64,000 bases of DNA from Auricularia sp. M13 (Eukaryota; Basidiomycota; Agaricomycetes; Auriculariales; Auriculariaceae), in the NCBI GenBank assembly GCA_037042915.1, contig CM073198.1, forward strand, positions 2,294,001 to 2,358,000, read 5' to 3'. A model generated the notes under the pieces. That model saw only the letters and a program-made list of their open reading frames with translations. It ran no database searches and had not been told where the DNA came from. Shown here piece after piece: positions 22,693 to 39,720 of the stretch. Both the position numbers and the translations under genes were made by a program. Every line of letters starts with the position of its first letter. The stretch's first letter is position 1.

Positions 22693-24392
22693 TTACTGGC
22701 CCGTGAGGCCGCCGGTCGCGCCGCTGGCAGCGATGCGCGCGAGGGCGTCGTCCTGCGTCGTGCACACGATCGAGGTGCCGCGGCTGTTGACGAGCGGGAC
22801 CGCGGCGCAGGTGAGCCCGCCCGCGCAGCCCGTCACGACGAACGAGCCGCCGACGCACTGCGCGAACGCGCCGTTGACGCACGCGTTCTCGCCAGCTACA
22901 TAAACGACAAGGATCAGCGGGTCGTCGTCACATGGCACGGAGAAAGCCACGCACCCTGGCACGAAGATCCGGTGGTGAGGCCAGCGAACTGCTTGTTGAG
23001 CTTCTGCGCGTCCTTGCCGTTGTCAAGCGCGAACGGCTTCGCGTTGGGGTCCGCGGCTGGCGCAGGCGCGACGGGCGATGCGGCGGGCGCGTTCTCCGTC
23101 TTGGCAGCCGTAGGGGCAACAACGGGGACAGCAGGGGCGGACGCGGCGCCGTTGCCTGTCAAGCCGCCCTGTGCGCCAGTAGCAGCAATGCGCGCCTCAG
23201 CGTCGGCCTGGGTGCTGCAGGTGATGGAGGTGCCCTTGGAGTTGACGAGAGGGAGAGCGAAGCATTGGAGACCTCCGGCGCAGCTCTGGATCACGAACTT
23301 GCCACCGAGGCACTGCGCGAAACCACCCGCGACGCAAGCCTGATCGCCGTCTGCACAACAGCAGATGAGTACCCTACCACCTCGGTTGCTAAGCTTCGCA
23401 TCACGTACCATTGCAGGGAGAATCCGCGGTGAGGGTCGCAAACTTAGCATTGAGGGCCTGCGCATCCTGGCCATTGGACAGGGTGAAGGGCTTCGCGTCC
23501 GGTGCCGGAGCGGGTGCAGTGTTCACGACGGCCGTGGGCGCGGGTGCGGCAGTGATTGCAACGGAAGAAGCGGCCTCAGACGAGTTGTCTGCCGGTGGCG
23601 GGGCACTGCGAGATCGAAACGGTGAGCCGCAGGTCATACACCTAGGAAGAAACAACGAACGTATCCACAGTTTTGCCGGCACCGCTGCTAGACGCAATCT
23701 TGTTCAGTTGCTGACCGTCGGGAACGGCAGTCGCGGACGCAGGGCATGCGCCGGGCGGGTTGACAGGAGCGTTGAGGCCGAAGGGAATCGTGCCGGCACC
23801 ACCGACCTGGACATTTCCAGTGAACACGGTGGGGTTGGTTCCAGCGAACTGGCACTGGAAGAGACCGTCCAGCTCTTCGTTCCTCGGAGCCTTCTGACAA
23901 TAGAGGACGCTCAAGCTGTCCGGCTGCAGATGCACATGAGCCACAAGGGCGGCAAATAGACACTATGTTTGGCGCACCGCGTTCCGCGGCTGCTGACGGA
24001 AAAGCTGGGTGAGCCTGATCATTTCGGCGTCATTGTTCAGCTTGTGCGCGAGGTCAATCATGTTGTCCGCGGCATCCTGCTGTGCGCATGCGTCTGCAAG
24101 TCCCTGTCAACCTTCGCAAATGGCAGGCCTAAGGAAACACGCACCTGGCGCAGCGAGCAGCGTCGAGAATGCTGCGATGCTGAGTGGGTTGCATTCCTGA
24201 CCGCCACCAGCTGCGATCTACATGCACATGAGCGTCGAGTGTAACCAAAGAAAGTCGACGCACGCAGGCTTTCTCCCAGTCGGCAGTAGCGTCTGCGATC
24301 ACCTGAGCGATGCGCTTGTAGACAAGGGGCCGGGCATTGGAAAGAGCGACGAGGGTGAGGGAGACGAGCGAGGCCGAGGGAAAGTGGACCAT
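22693..24392 (-). CDS. Secreted protein with two CBM19-like cysteine modules
   Basis: Starts MVHFPSASLVSLTLVALSNA, a clear signal peptide. The N-terminal part, assembled from short exons (GGGQECNPLSIAAFSTLLAA; DAADNMIDLAHKLNND; LYCQKAPRNEELDGLFQCQF; PFGLNAPVNPPGACPAS), is a cysteine-containing domain I do not recognise. A Pro/Ala linker leads to two modules of about 90 residues. Each has the form DAQxLNxxFxxLTxxSxC, then an intron, then ACVxGxFAQCxGGxFVxxCAGGLxC and PLVNSxGTSIxC. The C-G-FAQC-GG-FV-C-GG-C spacing resembles the chitin-binding CBM19 module of fungal chitinases; this is inference. No catalytic domain is present. A TATAAAAG box lies 130 bp upstream. The stop TAA overlaps a perfect GTAAGT donor, so one more exon is possible. 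Confidence 0.72.
22696..23033 (-). repeat. CBM19-like module, copy 2
   Basis: Second of two tandem coding repeats in the secreted protein, running from FALDNGKDAQKLNKQFAGL to RIAASGATGGLTG. It carries an intron between GSSC and the GENACV segment, the same place as in copy 1. Confidence 0.75.
23154..23487 (-). repeat. CBM19-like module, copy 1
   Basis: First tandem coding repeat, from FTLSNGQDAQALNAKFATL to RIAATGAQGGLTG, 334 bp against 338 bp for copy 2. An intron sits between DSPC and GDQACV. The two copies are separated by an Ala/Pro-rich linker. Confidence 0.75.
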
Positions 24393-24835
24393 TGTCGTAG
24401 ACTGAGGTTACTTCGTGAAAATGGATAGAACAACGAGCGATGCGCACAGCGCAAGAGTGGGCAAGACCAGCAGGAGTGTGGAAGGAAGGGTGGGTTGCCG
24501 TGTCTGCTCGGCCATTGTCTTCTTTTATACTTACGAGAATACAACTTGGGTTACCACGTGCTGCGCCACTGCTTTCCAGGGACCCCAGCAACGGCATGGG
24601 AAGTCCATAGCAACAAGGTCTAGCGCTCCCTGAGTCCCTCAGTGCTCGCTGCTTAGCTTGTCCGCTGCTCCACAACTCACAAACTATAGGGTTTATGCGA
24701 TGACTCCAGGGGATCGTCCCGACGGCCGCCAGGAAGAGACAAACGAAGCGTATTATTGACGGACGATGGTCAGCGAAATGACAGCAACACGCATGCGCAG
24801 TAACGACAGTAAAACTCGATTCCAGACGAATACAT
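24393..24835. other. Upstream region of the CBM19-like gene, with TATA box and short upstream ORF
   Basis: On the minus strand, TATAAAAG lies at 24529-24522. An ATG at 24514 opens a 35-codon frame (MAEQTRQPTLPSTLLLVLPT..., stop before the main ATG) encoding a hydrophobic peptide. It may be an untranslated leader artefact, an upstream ORF, or an alternative signal exon. The rest, to the DHX29 stop, shows no gene. Confidence 0.45.
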
Positions 24836-27800
24836 TCATGCAATACGTGCGACTATTGAGTCATTTTCCTCCTGGCCCAGTTTCCGACGGCCAAGGACGA
24901 ACATCGAAAGCTCAAACCATTGCTTCTGCTGCTCAGTCAAGTCCCGACCGCGCATTTGCGCAGCGAGAATACTAGAAAGCTGTTCTCGCAAGTACTTGAG
25001 AGCAAGGTTAGTCTTCGGTGCCACTCGGAAACGAATTTTGCGATCCAGTGCAACAGATTCCGCGACGAGCTGCATGGAGGAAGGGTCAAGCGGATCAGCA
25101 GATGTTCAGGGACTGAAGATGCTTGGACGAACCTTGCAGTCCAGCTCACCGCAGAGGAGCAGTAGCGCAACATCATCGACCCCACCCGTCTCCCATGCAT
25201 ATAGTTTCTTGGATTGCCTGACCACCAATAAGTTCAACGTCGACACAGAATCGCTGCACTTACATGACGGTGAAGTAGCATAGATGGTTGACTAGGAGAT
25301 CTCGAGGGCGACGCTGGAAGCTATGGTTGACCGATGACGGATGGAATGCCACCGCCTGATTGTTTGTGATAGTTCGTAGTTGTCCATTCGCCGCATCGAT
25401 AGCGATGATTCTGGGATAAAGACCCGCAACCAATGCTGCATTCAGCAGCGAAAAGTCGTTCGCGTTGCGATCCAGTTCTGGCGGTGGGTAAATGAAGCGA
25501 CCGCGATTCCGGCCATAGCGGGTCCTTACGGTACTGCGTGAGTACAACGACACATAGAGCTCCGCATCGACATTCACCTGTTGAGCTCCTTGATGTACGA
25601 TCTCTCGACGTTGATGTAGGACGTGTCGATGAGATAACTAGCCTTCGATCAACAGGGTGCTTGGAGAATTACTGACATGACCGTACCCCAGAAGCTGTTG
25701 GCGAAGCTCCTCGATCTGTTGCAGGTTCTGCAAAAGAGCTTAGCGCAGGATCCACGGGGAACGGGAAGCATTTACCTGATGACTGAGATAATTTGTCCGA
25801 CAGAATTTGCGCGCAAATCCAGAGTTGTTGCAAGCCCGCCTCCAACTCGAAAAAGCGTTGTGAATGGTAAGGAAATCGGAATTCTCTGCACCAGAAATTG
25901 AAGTACACTCTCATATGCAAGACGGGCATTCATACCAATCTTGAAACCCAGTTTCGCACGATCCGCTTCGGCTTCCTGTCCAAAGGGGTGATGAACGGTG
26001 ACTTGGCGTTCAGCGTCGCAGCGATGGTCAGCGCGGGGTCAAGGCAACCAAATAGCGCTGCGGTGAGCAGGAATTTGCCCAGGTGCACGTCAATTGGTAA
26101 CTTGCTTAGGAGTCTGCCCATTGGCGTGATCTCCTCTAGGGGCGTCAATGCGCGAACCTACACAGCGGTCAGGCGGTCGAGAGGAATGAAGGAATCCCGC
26201 CTACTTCGACGAGGGAGGATATGGCTCTTTGAATGTTGACTTGGGACGGTGGATCCATCGCGCGGCAGAGCACGTCCTCAATGGAATCCCCAATCTTGAT
26301 ATTCATAATCTTGATACGAAGTGCCAGATCGGACAGGCTCAAACGCAGCATTTCCGGCTGAGGTGTCTCCGCCATCTGGAGAGGCGTCAATCATCAGGCA
26401 TCTTCTGTGCAAGGTGGTTTACCTGGTTGTCGTGCCGTGCTTTCGTAAACAAGTGGAAACATAACCCGGACTGGACACGTCCTGCACGGCCACGTCGTTG
26501 AGCAGCATTGCTCCTTGCAATGAATGTGTCGACCAAGCGACTGATCTGTCGCTTTTCATCGAATCTTCATAGATAGTCTGTTAGCTCCTAACAACGACTT
26601 GCAGATGATATACCTCATTTCTGCGCGCGCGTCAGTGCATATTGCAAATTAAAAAAATACGGCCCAGCTCACCTCGATGCTTCCCAGTGTCAATGACGCA
26701 TGTAATATCAGGGATAGTGATTCCCGTCTCGGCGATATTCGTAGCTAGGATCATGAGCCACCATGCGACGTCGTGACTTTGCACTCACCAATGACAATCT
26801 TGCGCACACCTGGAGGAGGAATGTCAAATACGGCGCTCTGGTTCTCGCTGGATATCGTCGAGTGCAGTGGGTAGACAATGAAGCCAGCACTGCCAAACAG
26901 TGGATGCTCCAAGAGCATGTCATTCATGCGCCGGATTTCGCCCAGGCCAGGCATGAAGATGAGGATGGCAGCAGAGAGCACCTGGTAGTCCGCGTTCTCG
27001 AAGCAGATGCATTCGAGTAGACGCATGACCAAATCATATGGGATGACCCTCTCATCGAGCATGTTGACGGAGGCCACAGTGCTGGGGGAGTAACGCTTCT
27101 CGAGTTGCACCTCGCCTGTCGCGGCGTCTTCGTCGTCATCGACGTTGGCGGCGTCTTCGTTCCATTCGCCTTTATTCTTACTGCGATTGAATTTGTCATT
27201 GACTGGAGCAAGGTGAATATACTATAATCGACCGGGCTACGCGGGCCACTCACGTCTTTTGGCGTACTGTGAGCCTTCTTTGACCTGCCATCCAGTGAAT
27301 TCGATGGCATCCTCGAGGTATCGCACGTCGACGGGAAATGTTCGACCGGGAACTTGCATGATCGGACATCCGCCAAAAAAGTCTGAAATCTTCTCTGCGT
27401 TCAGCGTCGCGGACATGAGAACCACCCTATAAGAGAGGCGTCAAAAGCGATCATGGTTGAGATGAATATACTGACTTCAAGTCTGGTCGCTGCTGCAACA
27501 TTGATTTAAGGACAATGAGCAGGAAATCGGACTCGATGCTCCTTTCGTGGACCTACAAGCTAACGTTAGCTCAGATAATAAAAGGTGCACTACTAGACTA
27601 ACTTCATCGATGATAATATGCTACGACGTCGGCTCAGCATGCAAATAATGACTACCGCAGACGAGACGCGGAGCGCACCGTGATTTCGTCGAATGCAGTG
27701 CCAGAGCCTCCTGGCCCACTTCCACTCTCTAGCATGCGAAGGGCAATACCATTTGTGACGAATGCCAGACGGGTGTTGCGATGTGTATTGCTCTCCAGTC

Positions 27801-30441
27801 GAATTGAATAACCGACAAGAGATCCCGCGGTTCCAACGGCGCCAGGAGGATCTCCGAGCTCCTGCGAGACGCGATGGGCAAGAGAAATGGCGGAGATACG
27901 CCGCGGCTCTGTGCAATAAATCTTGCAGTGCTGGCCACGCTCGAGATGGTCTTCGAGAATGAAAGTTGGAAGTTGAGTGGACTTGCCACTGCATGATACA
28001 TAAATTCAGGATCTGGCAAGAGAGTAACATGGCTTCGTACCAGCCAGTCTCTCCGCTGAGAACTAGCACCTGCGCTTGTTCCAGAGTTTGGATGATCTCG
28101 TGGCGGTACTGCGCAATTGGTAGGTGATTGCGTTGGGCCTGGAAGGATAGGTCAGACGCATTAAAACCTCTCATGGGAGCCTCGTGCTGACCAGCATCTG
28201 TTGATACTCAATACTCGCGCGCCTGGCAGCAAACCCTGCTTGTATTTGCTCGCTGGATAGCTGTCCACTTGTAGACGTCCGCATGCCCGAGACATCACCA
28301 GTCGCTGTGACTGCTTGTTTCACCTTTGGGACGGGCTAGGATTGCTTCGGTTAGAAAAGAAACCACGGAGCGCAAGCAGCATACCTTTGCAATAGTGCCA
28401 ACCTTCGACTGCGTAATGCCGCGCAGCTTTGCCCAGACGGCACGATTCTGCGTACGAGGTCAGCATAAGAGCCACGCAGCTAGAGAAACGGCGAACCTGT
28501 GCGTCCTCCATTCGCTTCCGCTCGGCCTCCAACTCATCCCATAAATCGCGGAAAGCTGGCGGTAGCGTTCGAAAATAAGTCCCGCCTGAAGTCGGAGCGC
28601 CTCCACCAGCAAATCCTGCAGTGGCCAGGAAGGTAACGGAATGAAGAGCGACGGTCGCGATATATTGCTCGGCTTGGGTGGAATCTCGGCAACCGATGTG
28701 TCCCATTTCCCAGTTGTCGATCTTCCCTCCTTCCCAGCGGATGCAGCATCCCGCACGCATAACGCGACTTTCGCCGCCGATGATACGGTACGTGATGGCA
28801 GCATAGCGATCCAGCTTTCCGACGGTATCCGCGAGCAGTGTCTTCGGCGTTCGCCCTGCCCAGTGCTTGGGAAGGGACATGTCCTTGACGGTGATGGTCG
28901 CCCCATTAGCACCCTGGATCTCTGAAGGTATTTCTTCGAGAGCAGAACCAAAGATCCCAAGCGTCTCCTCGTCAGAGTCAGTCTTGACCGCGGTCACTGT
29001 GATGTCCTGCAGAGTTGTCGAGGCGGAAAGCGGCGATGGCACGGTCGGAGAATCGGGAACCAACGTGCTCGCTGCAGTGCGCCGCTTGCCCTTCGGGGCG
29101 GGTGACAACTTGGTGTCCAAGCCTTTCAACCGAGCGTTGAGCGCCGCACCATCCGCCTTGGATTTCTCCGCACGGAATAAAGCCTCTGCTTCTTTCTCGC
29201 GGAAGAAGTAGTGTTTCTTGGTCTTCTCTAGACGCACCCGCAGCTCTTTGAGGCTACCATCGTCGGACGCACCCTTGCCACGCGTGCGCTTCTGGCGCGC
29301 AATCTCAAGCTCGTGAATACGAAGTTTGAGCTTCGCGTATTCGGCGTTAGGATCTTGGTCTAGGTCGTCATCTGAAGAGCTTGCTATAGATGTGCCAACA
29401 GCGCTGGCATCATCATTGACAGACGAACTCCCGTCGGTAGTGGACGGCACCGGTGTAGCTCGGTCCGAAGCAGTGGTAAAGTCGCGACTCGTGTCGGGCG
29501 TAGCATAGAATGAAGCCGTGACAGGCGTCTGAGGGAGTGGTGGTGCGTCTGCAGTGTATGTGCTTGGAAAGAACGAGGAGGCCGTGCGTGGTGTGCGTGG
29601 CATTTTCGTGTCGCCATTCACATTGAGGTCTACCGTTAAATTAGAACATAACACAGCACATGAACATCCATACCCAGCTCATTATCGAGGTCTTCCTCGG
29701 GATAGTGGAGGTACATCTGAGGAAAGTTAAGAAGATTGCATGAGCGTGGATGAACGAAGACGAACCCATTCTAAAGCGTCATCGAGGTCGGCGGTGGCAA
29801 TGGCATTGAGGCACTCAGTGACACGGTCCTCAGTGAAGCCAAGCCGCCGTAACACGCCGTAAATGATGCCCAGGCGTGCAAGAATCTTATCTTCCGATTC
29901 GTCCAACAGCGGTTTGGAACCTAGCGAGGGTCAACGTCGCAGCACATGCTGTGTGAAACGTGTGCGCACTGGAATCCGCTTCCTGCAGCGCAAGTTCCAA
30001 TATTCTGTCCCGCGCCGTCTCGTCAATCGCAAGGGGAGAAAAAGACTTCGCAAAGCGTCGGTCATATTCCAGTTGCTGCATACGACACGGTGTTAGACGA
30101 GTGAACACGCGCAGGGAGCCCATTAGACGCGCCTTAATCGTCCTGGCTATTTCCTTCTCCGTCTTGTCCTGCTGTTTTTCAATCCAGTTCTGAAGAAAGA
30201 GCTCTTCGGGGTCGATGGCAATGGGCTCTGCCTCTGCAGCTTGAGACGCCGCGTCCGCTGCATGCTTCTGTGGCGCGAGCGTGTCGGGAGCGGTATCGTT
30301 GCCTGCTGCACTGGCAGAGTCTCCAGCATGGTCGGACGAGGCGTCATCGGGCTCTGCAACCGCCGCTGTCTTCTTGGGCACGGATGTGGTTGCGAAGCCG
30401 CGGGCCACTGGCTTGAGTTGGGTGCGCTTCTTCTTCGCCAT
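24836..30441 (-). CDS. DHX29: DEAH/DEVH-box RNA helicase, DHX29-like
   Basis: DExH helicase of the DHX29/DHX57/DHX36 group; DHX29 helps 43S complexes scan structured 5' UTRs. It starts [20 protein letters not shown]. The N-terminal half has an Ala/Glu-rich region, a UBA-like segment ([20 protein letters not shown], about 29780-29860), a coiled coil ([18 protein letters not shown], about 29290-29340) and a dsRBD-like [15 protein letters not shown]...YR region (about 28790-28860). The helicase core has GETGCGKSTQL (split by an intron, about 27985-28045), [19 protein letters not shown] (split by an intron at about 27553-27605), [34 protein letters not shown] and [10 protein letters not shown] ratchet/OB-like C-terminus ends with the stop at 24836. 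Numerous introns. The orthologue is clear at group level; DHX29 is preferred because of the N-terminus. Confidence 0.85.
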
Positions 30442-30898
30442 CCCCACCCCCAGCGGAATTCCGCTTTATTTCTGCTGTCTACGCGCCTGTATACGATCGC
30501 AGCCGATTCACCAAGTGAAAGACGCGTGTAGCGGGCCCAAGGTGCGACAGGCTGGTCCTAATGCTCGAGAGACACGAGCTGGCGCTGAGTGCGCGAATTA
30601 CAGCGAGCGAGACGATCCGACGGCAAGGCAAACGATATGGAGTCAATGAGATGAAGCGTTGTACGCATGAGAGATGAGGTTGACGAGTCGCGTGTGGTTG
30701 TGGTGGGCGAGAGCCTCAGCAGTGAGGGGCCTCCACGAAGAGCGGTTGACTCGCCGCTTTCCGCACCGCGGCCGATTTGGCTCGCATGACTCGGAGCCTG
30801 ATTGACAGAACACGGAAAATACACTGGTGATATATCTCGGAGCGCGCGAAAGCCAAGAAAGCACAGCTAGTCTACACTGTCTGTTGTCTATGCGAATG
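30442..30898. other. Intergenic region between INO80 stop and DHX29 start
   Basis: 457 bp holding the DHX29 promoter and the INO80 3' region. I see no coding similarity; open frames on both strands are low-quality. Confidence 0.5.
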
Positions 30899-36087
<5,189 letters not shown>

Positions 36088-36254
36088 GGCCGGCGGGGGG
36101 CAAAACGGGCTGACGGGGGAATGATTGGACAAGCCCAAACTTATAAGTCGGCCAACTTGCTCTCTCAACCGAATTGACCGACTGCCAAATCGAGCACTTC
36201 TCTTCCGTTACAATCGCCGGCTTTCTCCGCGTCATACTAGAAAAAGGGCCCGGC
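36088..36254. promoter_or_regulatory. Shared upstream region of INO80 and fumarase
   Basis: 167 bp between divergent start codons. No TATA box is obvious. A bidirectional promoter is inferred from spacing only. Confidence 0.5.
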
Positions 36255-38333
36255 ATGCTCGCACTCAGGAGGGCGTTCTCTTCGTCTGCTAGGGCCAGGA
36301 TGGTCAGCAATTCTTCTGCTCCAGTCCGTTCAACGCACTTACCATCATCCCCCCAGTCGTTTCGCGTCGAACGGGATACTTTTGGAGAGCTCAACGTGCC
36401 TGCTGACAGGTACTGGGGCGCCCAGACTCAGCGGTCAGTCTCTCCACCGCAGATACGATACATATATACTCATCCATTCCAGGTCTCTCCAGAACTTTGA
36501 CATTGGCGGGCCCACAGAGAGACTGCCGCTGCCGCTCATCAAGGCCTTTGGTGTCCTCAAAAAGGCGGCAGCACGGGCCAACGCACGGTACGGTCTTGAC
36601 CCCAAGATCAGCAATGCGATCCAGGAAGCGGCGGACGATGTGAGTTGCAGGAACTGGCTCGCAGCGGAAGTCCTTGTCTGACAGTCTCCAGGTCATTTCG
36701 GGCAAGCTCATCGACCACTTCCCGCTCGTCGTGTTCCAGACCGGCTCTGGAACACAGTCCAACATGAACGCCAACGAGGTTAATAGTATCTCGTCTCTCA
36801 TCGTACCCCCGACCGGGTTCCGACACTGTCTCCGCAGGTCATCTCGAATCGTGCCATCGAGATTCTCGGCGGCGAGCTTGGGTCCAAGAAGCCCGTGCAC
36901 CCGAACGACCATGTCAACATGTCCCAGTCCTCCAACGATACGTGCGTATTGTTCGACATGCCTTACACATCCCCGCCATGCTGAATCACATGCCCCAAAG
37001 GTTCCCGACTGCGATGCACGTCGCCGCCGTGACGGAACTCACGCACAACCTGCTGCCGGCACTGACTGAGCTGCGCGACGCACTGGCGGCGAAGCAGAAG
37101 GCGTTCGACCACATCATCAAGATTGGCCGTACGCACCTGCAGGACGCCACGCCGCTCACACTCGGCCAGGAATTCTCGGGCTACGTGACCCAGGTCTCGA
37201 ACGGTATCGACCGCGTGCGCGATGTCATCCCGCGGCTGTCCCTGCTCGCGCAGGGCGGCACTGCGGTCGGCACGGGCTTGAACACCAAGAAGGGCTTCGA
37301 CGTTGCGGTTGCGAAGGAAATCTCTGAGCTGACTGGGATCGAGTTCAAGACTGCGCCGAACAAGGTGAGAAATTAGCCACATTGAACGATTGCGTCCGCC
37401 GTTGGCTTGCTACGCACCTTGCGTTCTGCTCTATCCAGCAGGCGACTGCGTTTATCTTGGGACGAGGGCTTCTGCTCTGCAACACTGCGCATCATCTGAC
37501 TGACGATCTCATCTATCTTTAGTTCGAGGCTCTCGCATCGCACGACGCACTCGTGGAGGCACACGGCGCGCTCAACACCGTCGCCGCCAGCCTGCACAAG
37601 ATTGCCAACGACATCCGCTACCTTGGCTCTGGTCCCCGCTGCGGCCTCGGCGAGCTGCAGCTCCCTGAGAACGAGCCTGGCAGCTCCATTATGCCCGGGA
37701 AGGTGCGTCGATCGCAGGCGACACATGGTACAGTGCAGGCGCTGATCCCCACCATCCCGCTGGCAGGTCAACCCGACCCAGTGCGAGGCGCTCACGATGG
37801 TGGCCGCGCAGGTCTTTGGAAACCACACGACCGTCACCTTCGCTGGTGCTAACGGCCAGTTCGAGGTCTGTCTTTTTTGTGGCCCTGAATACTTACGTGA
37901 ATGGTTAGCTGACCGGTTGAGTAGTTGAACGTGTTCAAGCCGGTCATCATCAAGAACGTGCTCCAGTCCATCCGCCTGCTTGCCGATGGCTCGCGCTCGT
38001 TCACGAAGAACTGTGTTGTCGGCATCGAGGCGAACGAGAAGCGGATCAACTCGCTCCTGAACGAGTCGCTCATGCTGGCGACGATCCTGAACTCGCATCT
38101 CGGCTACGACAGTGCGTCTGACCTCTCTCTCGAACCCCTCCCCTCTTGGGGGATTGTCGTGTTCTTCGAAGGATAACACGTTTCTTGATGCAGATGTTGC
38201 CAAATGTGCGAAGAAGGCGCACAAGGAGGGTACAACGCTCAAGGAGGCCACCGTTGCGCTCGGATTCCTTACGCCCGAGGAGTTCGACCAGAAGGTTCGC
38301 CCTGAGCTCATGCTCCACCCTGATGAGGTGTAG
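36255..38333 (+). CDS. FUM1: Fumarate hydratase, class II (mitochondrial, possibly dual-localised)
   Basis: Converts fumarate to malate in the citric acid cycle. It starts [20 protein letters not shown], an Arg/Ser-rich mitochondrial presequence. Conserved blocks in order: [50 protein letters not shown] spliced to [35 protein letters not shown], and the class II signature [17 protein letters not shown] (split by an intron). Then ELNVFKP-like [14 protein letters not shown] and C-terminal [11 protein letters not shown]. About seven introns are visible. The one between TAPNK and FEALASH is unusually long (about 37363-37522, 160 nt); the others are near 50-60 nt. A second in-frame Met (about 36300) lies just after the presequence and could give a cytosolic form. 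Confidence 0.95.
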
Positions 38334-38801
38334 GTGCTTCAGAGACTCTGGAACGAAGTGAGGTATTTAGGATATCAATATGGTCCTTTCATCTTTTCAT
38401 CTTGAATATCAATACAATCTTTCAATCTGGAAACAGGATCTTGGTATCACAGCAAGTGCCTCGTGGCATTCTGTGTGAAGAAGGGAACGTTGGAACATAG
38501 TTGAAAGCCTCGCACAGCTGCATGCAGGCAGACAGAAATAGTGTGGCCTCTGCGTTCGAGGCATGACATGCAGACCGGTAGGATGCACGCGAGTAGGATT
38601 AGTATGGTGATCCACCGTGGCCGCCGTGACAGATCTCAGCAACGACGGACGGATAATGCAATACATAAATCTTGCAATATACGCAAGCCTGGTGCAGGTC
38701 GTCCGTGGGCATAATGCATGCTGTCATTTTGGTCGGTGCATTACATAGATGCTGGTGCGAGACAACAACGAAAGAAAAAGAAGCAACGATCCATCCCGAA
38801 C
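38334..38801. other. Convergent 3' region (fumarase / RPS28), no gene seen
   Basis: 468 bp between convergent stop codons. It is AT-richer than the coding flanks. No gene is recognisable. Confidence 0.5.
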
Positions 38802-39174
38802 TCAACGCAGACGGCTGAAGTAGCCAGTTAGTATTTTTGAGCAAGGGCAGAATGGACTGTGCGCACCGAGCCTCACGCTCAGACTCGAGCAGAGCGAGGA
38901 TGTCGTTCTCGCGCACGGGGCCCTTCACGTTGCGGATGATCGACCGCGACGAGTCGTCCATGAACTCAACCCGGACCTGGGTCACACCTCCACGCGAGCC
39001 GGTGCGGCCGAGCACCTGCGCCAGCCCGTCAGCACGCCGGTAGACACAGCACATAGCGGCGTTGGCATGCGCACCTTCATAACGCGAGCGAGCTTGACAG
39101 GGACTTTTGCAGATGCATCCTGCGATAATATGAGTACCGCTTCATCCGGGCAGTCGCTGCGAACAGCATACCAT
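38802..39174 (-). CDS. RPS28: 40S ribosomal protein S28 (eS28)
   Basis: Small-subunit ribosomal protein of 69 residues. Four exons reconstruct exactly: ATG alone (39172-39174); 39075-39119 ([15 protein letters not shown]); 38867-39015 ([18 protein letters not shown] to ESEREAR); and 38802-38814 (RLR stop). Introns are 52, 59 and 52 nt, all GT-AG (GTATGC/GCAG, GTGCGC/GCAG, GTGCGC/TCAG). The protein is the highly conserved eS28 with [16 protein letters not shown]. The exon sum is 210 nt, or 70 codons including the stop. The unusual point is that the first intron follows the start codon directly. Confidence 0.97.
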
Positions 39175-39720
39175 TGTGTTTTGGTGGGGAGTGGCGGGCG
39201 CAACGAGGGCGGCGGCGAGGGTTCTTTGTGGACGGAAGGCGGTTGCCGAAAGGTTCCGAAAAGGTTCGACTGTACAGCGCGTCCCCGCCCAATGCCGAGC
39301 ATCGCTCAGTTTCCTACTAATTCACGGCTGCGCCAAGTTGCTCTGGGCCTGCTCGTCTGCGAGCCTGAGGGATGTCCCAGAGGTACTACCACTTGGCTAT
39401 TGTTTGCCCTCGGAATCAAGCTTTCACCTGCGTGACTGCACCTCAGGCCTCATTGCTCAGCTCAGCGATGCTCGAGGACCTATCTCTGCGGAAATCGAGG
39501 TCTGGTCTATGACGCATATTCAGCATCTCCGAGCGTGTAGTCTGGTTTCCAGGAGCTATTCGCATCTGCGGATTCCGACCTTACTGAGAATGACTGTGCA
39601 AAGCGACTAGAACGGCTTGACTATCTGCCGCGTCTCCCCTACTGGCAGAACGCGTTTCTTTATAACAGATGCTTGTTCAGATTTTGTGCCTTGGCGGTCC
39701 CAGTGCATTCGTCCTCCATA
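39175..39720. promoter_or_regulatory. Divergent upstream region of RPS28 and a secreted-protein gene
   Basis: 546 bp between divergent starts. On the plus strand a TATAA sequence at 39661-39665 sits 56 bp before the ATG of the secreted protein and is a plausible TATA box. An open frame at 39176-39610 has no recognisable product. Confidence 0.5.
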
